This document shows positions 7,248 through 12,673 of a stretch of DNA of 12,673 nucleotides, in pieces. The position numbers and the translations under genes are program-made. Origin of the DNA: a bacterium (GTDB lineage Bacteria; Bacteroidota; Bacteroidia; Cytophagales; Thermonemataceae). The notes under the pieces were generated by a model. It searched no databases. It saw only the letters and a list, made by a program, of their open reading frames with translations, and was not told the origin of the DNA. The stretch covers positions 1-12,673 of the forward strand of contig JANYGM010000189.1 of assembly GCA_025362415.1 (NCBI GenBank). Direction: 5' to 3'. The stretch's first letter is position 1. Each line of letters begins with the position of its first letter.

Positions 7248-9530
7248 TCAATAAAACAAATTCAGCCCAAAACCAACACCCATATCACTATCATAATGTA
7301 CAGAAAAACCTGCATTTTTGGTAACAATATAACGAAATCCGCCCATAAACTCTTTGTCAGAATTAAGCATAAAACTCATTCTTAGTCGTTTTGACACAGG
7401 AATATCTTCTCTACGCAACTGGAAACGCACATTTCCATCTAAAAAAACCTCTCCCTGAAATTTCAAAAGCATTGGCAAAGTGTATTCAAGTCCTGCGCTA
7501 AATTGCGCCCTTACATCTTTGGTGTCTTTTTGGTTAAAAATATTTTCTTCTTGAAAATTGATACCACGACTTCTATAACGCCAGTCAAAGCCAATAAAAG
7601 GCATCAACCATTGCATTTTGCCCAAATAACGTCCAATATGGAATTCTGTTTCATAACCGTGATAGTCGTGATAACCCAAACGCCATTCTGCGCCTATGCT
7701 CCAGCGTGTATTAGAAAACATCAACATTCCATCATTTCCATTAGTAGCAAAATCATTTTCAGCCATCAAACTAAATCTTCTGTCGTCTGCAAAAAGCCGC
7801 CTTTGCGCTAGTTTTGGGTTAGGAATGAGGGGATTTTTTGCTTGGTTTTCATAACTAAAAACCCTGCCCATTCCTGCCATCATATGGTACAAAATATGGC
7901 AATGAAAAAACCAATCACCTTCCGCATTAGCGTTAAATTCTAGCGTATCTGTTTCCATTGGCATAATATCCACAATATTTTTGAGTGGCGCAAAATCTCC
8001 CTGACCGTTCAGAAGCCTAAAGTCGTGTCCGTGCAGGTGCATTGGGTGGCGCATCATAGAGCCATTGTGCAAGATAATTTTAACATTTTCACCTTTTTTG
8101 ATAAGAATTTTATCCGCTTCAGACACTACTTTATTATCCAAACTCCAAACATAACGGTTCATATTCCCAGACAATTCAAAGCGCAGCTCCCTAACCCCCA
8201 AAAGGGGGATTTTAGGCAAATTTGTCTTTGTAGGAGACTTCAGCATTGCATAATTAAGCGTTACAATATCAGAAAGTTTATTAGAATTATACTGATTTTC
8301 CATTTGCATTGTTCCTTTTTGGGAAGGTAGGGGGCTTTTTACAGGATTGATTTCTGGATACATTACTACGTTCATATCCATCTGATTAAGCGACATTTGC
8401 ATTCCCATATCATCAAGATTTCCGTTCATTTTCATCATTCCGTTCATCATTTTCATACCCTCAAAATACTGTAATTTGGGAAGTGGCGAAATGAGTTGTT
8501 TTGCACCTTTTGCATCACCAATATATAAGGAAGTGGATTTTGTGCGGTCTTCTGATGTTGCCAAAAACTCATAAGCCATATTTTCAGCAGGAATATCTAA
8601 AATAATATCATACGTTTCAGAAACTGCAATAAGTAGCCTGTCCACCTCCACAGGCACAACATCATTGCCATCATTTGCCACAATGGTAATTTTTCCACCT
8701 GCATAAGTGAGCCAAAAATAGGTAGATGCACCACCATTAGAAACCCTTAAACGCACTTTTTGAGCAATTTTATTATTTTTTAAAGGTGGCGTAAAAACAC
8801 TTTCATTTTTTCCATTGATTAAAAATTTCTCGTAATAAATATCACTTACGTCCATTGCATTCATTCTTTTCCATTCATTTTTGACTTTTGTCTTGAAATA
8901 TCCTTGTTTTATAGCTTCTGCATAACTTTGTGTTGTGCCTTTTTTGATAGCAAACCAATCAGTTGCATTGTGAAGCATACGGTGAATATTATTTGGATTT
9001 ATATCAGTCCACTCACTCAAAATAATAGGAAGTGTAGGCAAATCATCAATACCAGCCCTGAAACCTACGTCATTTGCTTTTTTTAGCATTACAAAATTCC
9101 CATACATTCCTATTTGTTCCTGCAAACCGCTATGGCTATGATACCAATGTGTACCATTTTGGATAATTGGAAACGTATATTTATGGGTTGTATGTGGTTT
9201 TATGGGCATTTGCGTAAGATTTGGCACGCCATCTTCTTTGTTGGGCAGTAGCAAACCGTGCCAATGCAAAGAAGTTTCCTCATTTAGCTCGTTGTGGACG
9301 TATATTTCCGCAATATCACCTTCCGTAAAGGTTAGCGTAGGCATAGGAATTTGACCATTGACGGCAATAGCACGTTTGTTTTTCCCAGAAAAATTGACAA
9401 TAGTATCTTTGACATACAAATCATAACGAACAATTTTTTGCGCAAAAACAGGCGTTGAAAGCATCAAAAACAAAGATGTTGCCAATATTATTGGCAACAT
9501 TTTTTGGTAAATATTTTTTTGAATATCCAT
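7248..9530 (-). CDS. Secreted multicopper oxidase (CopA/CueO-like) fused to an outer-membrane-barrel-like C-terminal domain
   Basis: From the ATG at 9530 the protein has 760 residues; a frame-extending GTG at 9581 lies inside a repeat and is less likely. Residues 1-30 are a signal peptide (cleavage VFA|Q). All four copper motifs are intact: HWHG (H90, H92), HWYHSH (H128-H133), HPMHLHGH (H495, H498, H500), and HCHILYHMMAGM with type-1 C544, H549 and axial M554. Residues about 359-410 are Met-rich, as in CueO and CopA/PcoA, where such segments bind Cu(I). The protein should oxidise Cu(I) to Cu(II) outside the cytoplasm. Residues about 575-760 are an added domain with alternating aromatic strands ending GFGLNLFY, resembling an outer-membrane beta-barrel and loosely CopB. 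Two G/C-rich palindromic segments sit inside the frame without breaking it. The stop of the upstream HMA-MauE gene is 72 bases away. Confidence 0.93.
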   Translation of the reverse strand: MDIQKNIYQKMLPIILATSLFLMLSTPVFAQKIVRYDLYVKDTIVNFSGKNKRAIAVNGQIPMPTLTFTEGDIAEIYVHNELNEETSLHWHGLLLPNKEDGVPNLTQMPIKPHTTHKYTFPIIQNGTHWYHSHSGLQEQIGMYGNFVMLKKANDVGFRAGIDDLPTLPIILSEWTDINPNNIHRMLHNATDWFAIKKGTTQSYAEAIKQGYFKTKVKNEWKRMNAMDVSDIYYEKFLINGKNESVFTPPLKNNKIAQKVRLRVSNGGASTYFWLTYAGGKITIVANDGNDVVPVEVDRLLIAVSETYDIILDIPAENMAYEFLATSEDRTKSTSLYIGDAKGAKQLISPLPKLQYFEGMKMMNGMMKMNGNLDDMGMQMSLNQMDMNVVMYPEINPVKSPLPSQKGTMQMENQYNSNKLSDIVTLNYAMLKSPTKTNLPKIPLLGVRELRFELSGNMNRYVWSLDNKVVSEADKILIKKGENVKIILHNGSMMRHPMHLHGHDFRLLNGQGDFAPLKNIVDIMPMETDTLEFNANAEGDWFFHCHILYHMMAGMGRVFSYENQAKNPLIPNPKLAQRRLFADDRRFSLMAENDFATNGNDGMLMFSNTRWSIGAEWRLGYHDYHGYETEFHIGRYLGKMQWLMPFIGFDWRYRSRGINFQEENIFNQKDTKDVRAQFSAGLEYTLPMLLKFQGEVFLDGNVRFQLRREDIPVSKRLRMSFMLNSDKEFMGGFRYIVTKNAGFSVHYDSDMGVGFGLNLFY
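8190..8215. repeat. G/C-rich palindrome embedded in the oxidase gene
   Basis: CCCCC (8195-8199), AAAA, GGGGG (8204-8208) form a perfect hairpin flanked by CTAA and ATTTTAG. This pattern is like the intergenic palindrome at 11501-11589 and unlike the surrounding AT-rich coding DNA. It encodes PKIPLLG (about residues 439-445) in the linker before the third cupredoxin domain. Confidence 0.55.
8311..8341. repeat. Second G/C-rich segment embedded in the oxidase gene
   Basis: GTTCCTTTTTGGGAAGG forms a small hairpin and runs into TAGGGGGC, the same flavour as 8190-8215. It encodes VKSPLPSQKG (about residues 397-406), just after the Met-rich stretch. With 8190-8215 it brackets about 125 bases of coding sequence, so the two could be the ends of one old insertion. 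Confidence 0.4.
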
Positions 9531-9576
9531 TTGAAAAATTGAAATATTTTTGTTAAAATTCTCATTATTAGTTTCA

Positions 9577-9597
9577 TTCACAATTCACAATTCACAA
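9577..9597. repeat. Tandem TTCACAA x3 between HMA-MauE and oxidase genes
   Basis: Three exact 7-base copies lie directly after the HMA-MauE stop codon (9603-9605). They are related to the 14-base repeats at 6138-6165. The GTG that would lengthen the oxidase frame lies within this repeat. Confidence 0.8.
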
Positions 9598-9602
9598 TTA
9601 TT

Positions 9603-10325
9603 TTATTTCATTGAAAAAATCATAAAACCACTCATTACAATCATTAAAGCATCTTCAATAATAGTTACCATACTCATTGGCAAGTTAAAAACAACTCCTA
9701 AACACGCACATTGTATTTTTTGCTTATTGAAAAATGCCTGCAAAACGCCTATAATACTGACAACCATTACCACAAGTGCCACCACATTAGTAACAAACGG
9801 ATTAAAATCAACTAAAAAAGCTATTCCTAAGCCCAACTCCACGAAAACATACACGTATGCCCACGCAGGAATTACTTTTGCCACAACATCATACATTACG
9901 TAACTTTCGGCAAAACCTTTGATGTTCAACAACTTAAAAAATGAAAAGGTCAAGAAAAAGCCTGCCATAAAATGGCGCATTAGTTGCATCATATCAAAAT
10001 GATGATTATTTATTTGCACTAAAATACTCACCAAACTTATATAACCAAAAACCAATAAAAGTGGGTTGTAGGTTTCTAACCAAGATTTTGATTGTTCTAT
10101 TGCTTCATTGTGGCTAATGGCAGAAATTTGATATTTGCCCTCTGCTCCGCCTAGTGCCTTCTGAAAATCATTTATGGAGACGTGTTTATCCATTGTGATT
10201 GTAGCGGTATTTTCAGCTTTTGAAACTTCTACTTTTGTCACGTTTTCCACTAAAAGCAAGGCTGATTTTACTTTTGCCTCACAACTCCCGCAGGTCATTC
10301 CTGTTACTTGATAGGTATGTGTCAT
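9603..10325 (-). CDS. Heavy-metal-associated domain fused to MauE/DoxX-like membrane protein
   Basis: From the ATG at 10325 there are 240 residues; the longer frame to 10370 would need a TTG start. Residues about 2-70 form an HMA fold with the classic GMTCGSC metal site (C12, C15), as in CopZ and the N-termini of Cu-ATPases. From about residue 88 there are four or five hydrophobic helices of MauE/DoxX type. A CACLG motif (C206, C208) lies before the last helix, possibly a redox or metal-binding pair. The likely role is to capture Cu(I) in the cytosol and couple it to an inner-membrane thiol or metal-relay step, but no biochemical activity is established for this fusion as far as I know. It sits between the copper-storage and oxidase genes on the same strand, which supports a copper role. 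Confidence 0.85.
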   Translation of the reverse strand: MTHTYQVTGMTCGSCEAKVKSALLLVENVTKVEVSKAENTATITMDKHVSINDFQKALGGAEGKYQISAISHNEAIEQSKSWLETYNPLLLVFGYISLVSILVQINNHHFDMMQLMRHFMAGFFLTFSFFKLLNIKGFAESYVMYDVVAKVIPAWAYVYVFVELGLGIAFLVDFNPFVTNVVALVVMVVSIIGVLQAFFNKQKIQCACLGVVFNLPMSMVTIIEDALMIVMSGFMIFSMK

Positions 10326-10377
10326 TGTTTTGTAATTTGAAGGTTGATTATTTAAGTAATTGATTAACAAGTAATTA

Positions 10378-10410
10378 AAACATTCAAGGTTTTTGAAACC
10401 TTGAATGTTT
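10378..10410. terminator. 15-bp perfect hairpin after the copper-storage gene
   Basis: AAACATTCAAGGTTT (10378-10392) and its exact reverse complement (10396-10410) flank a TTG loop. Read leftward, it starts 21 bases after the stop of the 23-Cys gene and is followed by only a short T-run. It could be a full terminator, or a partial one that makes the storage protein more abundant than the downstream HMA-MauE and oxidase products. Confidence 0.7.
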
Positions 10411-10431
10411 AACTATCTCAAAAACAATTAC

Positions 10432-10740
10432 TTACATTTTACAAGCATCAGCACATTTTTTGCAAGAATCAGCGCATTTTTTGCAATGGTCGTGATGTGC
10501 TGCGTGTTTTTCACATTCTTTGGCGCAAGCCTCACAACATTTCACGCACAAAGCGCATATTTCCGCAGAGAACTGCGAACTTCTTGCGCATAATCTTGCA
10601 CAAAGTGCGCAAATGTCTGCACAATCACGGCACAATAAAGCACACTGTTTGTTTCCTTCATTGATACAATCCGTACCACATTTTTCGCAATCAGCCACAC
10701 ATACAAAGCAGGCATCAATACATTTCTGCAAATCTTTCAT
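10432..10740 (-). CDS. Four-helix-bundle copper-storage protein (Csp/DUF326 type), cytosolic
   Basis: The 102-residue protein has 23 cysteines, nearly all in CxxC or CxxxC spacing along four helical stretches (Cys 7-25, 33-51, 62-76, 86-100), plus four His at 79-85. In the Csp family (Csp1/Csp3) such cysteines line the core of a four-helix bundle and bind many Cu(I) ions. There is no signal peptide, so this should be the cytosolic Csp3-like type, buffering Cu(I) inside the cell. The length is slightly below the usual 110-130 residues. A single-base-clean ATG at 10740 is the start. It lies between the AraC-type regulator and the HMA-MauE gene. Copies of a motif shared with the regulator's upstream region are in its leader. 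Family call is firm; the metal is inferred from family and neighbours. Confidence 0.93.
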   Translation of the reverse strand: MKDLQKCIDACFVCVADCEKCGTDCINEGNKQCALLCRDCADICALCARLCARSSQFSAEICALCVKCCEACAKECEKHAAHHDHCKKCADSCKKCADACKM

Positions 10741-10756
10741 TGTTAATAAAATTTAT

Positions 10757-10776
10757 TTGTAGATGAGTTTCTACAA
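10757..10776. promoter_or_regulatory. 7-bp dyad in the leader of the copper-storage gene
   Basis: TTGTAGA and TCTACAA are exact inverted copies separated by six bases, 17-36 bases upstream of the ATG at 10740. This is the right place for an operator overlapping the transcript start or a leader hairpin near the ribosome site. Confidence 0.4.
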
Positions 10777-10797
10777 TGCAAAGTTCTGAAATAGTGG

Positions 10798-10844
10798 CAT
10801 TTATCTGTTACGAAATTTTGGGAATATTGTGTAACATTTAGCAA
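10798..10844 (-). promoter_or_regulatory. Candidate operator region: two copies of CATTTA(G/T)C
   Basis: CATTTATC lies at 10798-10805 and CATTTAGCAA at 10835-10844, in the same orientation and 37 bases apart. Between them GTTAC (10807-10811) and GTAAC (10831-10835) form an inverted pair. AraC-family activators typically bind direct repeats upstream of the promoter. The 10-base copy recurs exactly upstream of the regulator's own gene at 11477-11486. Confidence 0.4.
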
Positions 10845-10859
10845 CTTCCAGATTTTATT

Positions 10860-11447
10860 TTACAAATCTTCTAGTTGTATTCTTGTATTGTTTTTCATTT
10901 GTTTAAATTGTGTTGGCGTAAAACCTGTAATTTTCTTAAACTGATTACTCAAATAAGCCACACTACTATAATTTAATTGAAAAGCTATCTCACTCAAAGT
11001 CAGTTCGTTATAGGTAATAAGTTCTTTTACTTTTTCTATTTTTTGGCTGATAAAATAATGCTGAATAGTAATATTTTCTATTTCTGAAAAAAGATTACTC
11101 AAAGCATTATAATCTTGCGAAAAATCTGCTGTGAGTTGTTGTATGAGGTATTTAGACAAATTTATATTGATTTCGTTGTTTTTAGCGTGAACCAAATCTG
11201 TAATTAAGTTTTTTATTTTTTCAATTAGCCTACTTTTTTTATCTTCAATAAACTGAAAACCAAGCAACTGCAAATTTGTAATAAGCTGGTTCTCAACAAG
11301 TTTATTGTTTAATATTTCACTGCTATTTTTGTCTAATTGTACCTCGCCTAGCGTTATGGAAACGGGGTAAAGTCCGAGTTTTTCAAACTCAGACTTTACC
11401 ACCATTTTGCAACGGCTACATACCATATTTTTGATGTAGAGTTTCAT
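10860..11447 (-). CDS. AraC-family regulator with N-terminal HMA-like CxxC sensor segment
   Basis: The 195-residue protein begins with a ferredoxin-like stretch carrying NMVCSRC (C10, C13) in the position where HMA domains hold their metal. A central helical region of about residues 70-130 has no recognised domain. The AraC helix-turn-helix lies at about 137-185 (LTLSEIAFQLNYSSVAYLSNQFKKITGFTPTQF). The body is far shorter than a typical 280-300 residue AraC protein and lacks the cupin sensor. I infer a direct metal-sensing activator: Cu(I) or a similar thiophilic ion at the two cysteines switches DNA binding. It is the first gene of the cluster, with the copper-storage gene 119 bases downstream. 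The motif CATTTAGCAA lies 29 bases before its ATG, consistent with autoregulation. Start is the ATG at 11447. Confidence 0.88.
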   Translation of the reverse strand: MKLYIKNMVCSRCKMVVKSEFEKLGLYPVSITLGEVQLDKNSSEILNNKLVENQLITNLQLLGFQFIEDKKSRLIEKIKNLITDLVHAKNNEININLSKYLIQQLTADFSQDYNALSNLFSEIENITIQHYFISQKIEKVKELITYNELTLSEIAFQLNYSSVAYLSNQFKKITGFTPTQFKQMKNNTRIQLEDL

Positions 11448-11476
11448 AATAGAGTTTTTATAATTTGATTATCAGG

Positions 11477-11486
11477 CATTTAGCAA
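11477..11486 (-). promoter_or_regulatory. CATTTAGCAA motif upstream of the AraC-type gene
   Basis: This is an exact 10-base copy of 10835-10844, in the same orientation relative to the two minus-strand genes. Here it lies close to the start codon, where binding would more likely repress than activate. Confidence 0.4.
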
Positions 11487-11500
11487 TAATTAGATGTTTT

Positions 11501-11589
11501 AAACCACCCCCAGCCCCTCCTTAGAAAGGAGGGGAGTTTTGTCCCCCTCCTTTTCAAGGCTAGCATCTTGCTAGGGTTAGGGGTGGTTT
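11501..11589. repeat. 89-bp G/C-rich palindromic element with terminal inverted repeats
   Basis: Ends are exact 10-bp inverted copies, AAACCACCCC (11501-11510) and GGGGTGGTTT (11580-11589). Inside are two perfect hairpins: CCCCTCCTT/AAGGAGGGG (11514-11522, 11526-11534) and CTAGCA/TGCTAG (11560-11565, 11569-11574). High G/C content contrasts with the surroundings. It looks like a small non-autonomous or REP-type repeat; no transposase is present. Confidence 0.75.
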
Positions 11590-11679
11590 TAAGATATTTA
11601 TACCATAACTTATTCATTATCAAGCTATAAAAACTATAATAGACAACGACATTACAAATTAGTAGGCTTTATTTTGAGC

Positions 11680-11760
11680 CGCAGGGTATAAAACCCTGCG
11701 CTACTGATTTTAAAACATATTTTTAGCCAAAAATCAGTAACGTGGGGTTTTATACCCACG
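11680..11760. repeat. Paired-hairpin (BIME-like) inverted repeat
   Basis: The left hairpin CGCAGGGT/ACCCTGCG (11680-11687, 11693-11700) and right hairpin CGTGGG/CCCACG (11741-11746, 11755-11760) are related. Read on opposite strands, both arms contain GGGTATAAAACCC followed by TACTGATTTT, so the whole is an imperfect inverted repeat of about 30-bp arms. TACTGATTTT at 11702-11711 pairs exactly with 11730-11739. The layout resembles REP pairs mobilised by RAYT-type transposases, but none is in the window. Confidence 0.75.
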
Positions 11761-11817
11761 AACACAAACGTATAATGTCCCTATCAAAAAAATAAACTTA
11801 CAATTTGTAAACTTTAC

Positions 11818-11960
11818 GTAGGCGTTTGATTTATCAAAATGCTGTTTTGGGACAAAACAAATGGTAGAGAACAAAATACACTAGAAGGTATTTTTGTACC
11901 CAAATTGTTCTACCTCATTTGTTTTGTGCCAAAACACCACTTGATAAATCAAGTGGCTAC
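11818..11960. repeat. 143-bp near-palindromic MITE-like element
   Basis: The left arm (from 11818) and the reverse complement of the right arm (to 11960) both run GTAG, TTGATTTATCAA, GTTTTGG, ACAAAACAAATG, GTAGA, with scattered mismatches. A further hairpin, ACAAAATAC with GTATTTTTGT, closes the centre. Each arm also holds its own dyad (TTGATTTATCAA). No ORF or obvious target-site duplication is visible. Confidence 0.75.
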
Positions 11961-12030
11961 AAATTTCAAAATACAATTTATCAATGTCTTTATCTAAATC
12001 TTATACCAAAACGCAATAACTCAAAAAAGA

Positions 12031-12474
12031 ATGACACCACTAGAGCAAATAATCCGTGAATGTTTGGAAACTCAAAACCCTGTATTAGACCTAAGCCATC
12101 AGGAACTTTATAACGGAACATATCCTGAACTAAAATTATTGGAAGAATGTACACATTTGACAAGTTTGAATTTAACTGAAAATAATGGGCTAGACCTTTC
12201 TTTTTTGTCATTTTTGACTAACTTAACAAATTTGAATTTAGACGAAACTTATATTTCAGATTTTTCTCTTTTACAATCTCTGAAAAATTTAACGCATTTG
12301 AGTGTTACTATGTGTGAATATGGATTTGAGAATGATGTACCCTATGATATTTCTTCCTTGCAATATTTGACAAATTTAATAAGTTTGAATTTAGATACAG
12401 TTACTATCTCGGATATTTCGCCTCTACAATATTTGACGAATTTAACAAGTTTGAATCTAAGTGTTGCAAAATAG
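12031..12474 (+). CDS. Leucine-rich-repeat protein, C-terminus cut at an inversion junction
   Basis: The 147-residue product has a short N-terminal cap (LEQIIRECLETQNPVLDLSH) followed by about four LRR units of the 22-residue internalin/SDS22 type, with pattern LTxLNLxxxxISDxSxLQxLxNL. There is no signal peptide or anchor. The last real repeat breaks off at SLNLS (about 12461) and the final residues VAK and the TAG come from DNA that belongs to the opposite-strand LRR frame. The intact gene would be longer, since such proteins usually carry many more repeats. LRRs are protein-binding scaffolds; no partner can be inferred. Start is the ATG at 12031, with no recognisable ribosome site. Call of LRR is firm; whether the ORF is functional is doubtful. 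Confidence 0.8.
   Translation: MTPLEQIIRECLETQNPVLDLSHQELYNGTYPELKLLEECTHLTSLNLTENNGLDLSFLSFLTNLTNLNLDETYISDFSLLQSLKNLTHLSVTMCEYGFENDVPYDISSLQYLTNLISLNLDTVTISDISPLQYLTNLTSLNLSVAK
12286..12461. repeat. Left arm of 176-bp LRR inverted repeat
   Basis: By eye this arm matches the reverse complement of 12498-12673 at about 91% overall, and about 94% over the outer 155 bases. Differences cluster toward the inner end. The right arm touches the window edge, so the true repeat may be longer. Confidence 0.85.
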
Positions 12475-12673
12475 AAATATCTGAAATTTGACTACTCCGT
12501 AAATTCAAATCTCTCAACTTCGTCAAATATTGTAAAGGAGTAATATCTGAAATAGTAACTGTATCTAAATTCAAACTTATTAAATTTATCAAATATTGCA
12601 AGGAAGAAATATCATAGGGTACATCATTCTCAAATCCATATTCACTCATAGTTACACTCAAATGTGTTAAATT
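12404..12673 (-). CDS. Leucine-rich-repeat protein, 3' part only, entering from beyond the right edge
   Basis: The frame is open to the window edge (NLTHLSVTM at the border), so no start is visible; an internal TTG at 12661 is not a credible start. It encodes LRR units nearly identical to those of the plus-strand gene (DISSLQYLINLISLNLD, ISDITPLQYL), then one more unit ending ISDISILQHL. After that the sequence DSNLLNSSNIVEAKYPR stops looking like an LRR, because it is read from the opposite strand of the neighbouring LRR gene. The two frames overlap tail to tail by 71 bases. Both therefore appear to have lost their natural C-termini at one junction near 12461. It may be a decayed paralogue or one state of a rearranging locus. 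Confidence 0.75.
   Translation of the reverse strand, partial: NLTHLSVTMSEYGFENDVPYDISSLQYLINLISLNLDTVTISDITPLQYLTKLRDLNLRSSQISDISILQHLDSNLLNSSNIVEAKYPR
12498..12673. repeat. Right arm of 176-bp LRR inverted repeat
   Basis: This is the reverse-complement partner of 12286-12461, separated from it by 36 bases. It carries the same LRR units on the minus strand. Confidence 0.85.

Larger units (their letters stand above)
11448..12030. other. Gene-free stretch carrying three palindromic elements
   Basis: I find no convincing coding region in these 583 bases. They contain the upstream region of the AraC-type gene, then three unrelated structured repeats (11501-11589, 11680-11760, 11818-11960), then the start region of the LRR gene. 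Concentration of such elements in one spacer suggests an insertion-tolerant site. Confidence 0.8.

Noticed and set aside
6718..8330. Plus-strand frames of 81-178 codons opposite the CDF and oxidase genes
   Set aside because: They are antisense shadows with biased, domain-free products. The minus strand carries intact conserved motifs throughout.
9531..9581. Seventeen-residue N-terminal extension of the multicopper oxidase starting at 9581
   Set aside because: It needs a GTG start inside the TTCACAA tandem repeat and would bury the signal peptide behind an Asn-rich stretch. The ATG at 9530 gives a normal signal peptide.
10326..10370. Fifteen-residue N-terminal extension of the HMA-MauE protein starting at 10370
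   Set aside because: It needs a TTG start. The ATG at 10325 places the HMA fold directly at the N-terminus, as usual.
10405..10762. Plus-strand frames opposite the copper-storage gene
   Set aside because: They are antisense of the Cys/Ala-rich coding sequence and have no family resemblance. The minus strand carries an unmistakable Csp protein.
11990..12211. Minus-strand 73-codon frame opposite the LRR gene
   Set aside because: It is antisense to a clear LRR coding sequence and shows no recognisable domain.
12659..12661. TTG at 12661 as the start of the minus-strand LRR gene
   Set aside because: The frame stays open to the window edge with LRR-like residues upstream of it, so this is an internal Leu codon of a gene that begins outside the window.

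Overview
The window looks like AT-rich chromosomal DNA from a member of the Bacteroidota, probably a Cytophagales-type gliding or marine relative (genus not resolvable). The clues are a very large Asn/Thr/Ser-rich secreted beta-helix protein ending in Ig-like repeats, a short Bacteroidota-style Crp/Fnr regulator, start sites without Shine-Dalgarno sequences, TAnnTTTG promoter-like boxes, and G/C-rich palindromic repeats in otherwise AT-rich spacers.

Layout. Positions 1-5253 (minus strand) are one uninterrupted reading frame of 1751 codons that runs off the left edge. It encodes a signal peptide, two parallel beta-helix modules that each end in an IGADE motif, and at least three putative Ig (He_PIG) repeats. 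A 313-base divergent spacer with candidate promoters separates it from a plus-strand Crp/Fnr-like regulator (5567-6094). A hairpin-rich convergent spacer follows.

From 6160 to 11447 all genes are on the minus strand and form what I read as a copper/heavy-metal resistance cluster. In transcription order they are: an AraC-type regulator with an N-terminal CxxC metal-binding-like segment (11447-10860); a 23-cysteine Csp/DUF326 copper-storage protein (10740-10432); a heavy-metal-associated domain fused to a MauE/DoxX-like membrane domain (10325-9603); a secreted multicopper oxidase fused to an outer-membrane-barrel-like C-terminus (9530-7248); a 39-codon remnant of ispD (7190-7071); and a CDF cation efflux pump (7038-6160). 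The proposed logic is: sense metal (AraC), sequester it in the cytosol (Csp), move or handle it at the inner membrane (HMA-MauE), oxidise Cu(I) outside the cytoplasm (oxidase), and export divalent metal (CDF). A 10-base motif, CATTTAGCAA, lies upstream of both the regulator gene and the copper-storage gene and is a candidate operator.

Positions 11448-12030 hold no convincing gene. Instead they carry three different structured palindromic elements in a row. From 12031 to the right edge are two leucine-rich-repeat reading frames fused tail to tail through an inverted repeat with arms of about 176 bases. Both window ends fall inside long repeats (Ig-repeat DNA on the left, LRR DNA on the right), which is where assemblies usually break, so the window may be a whole contig.
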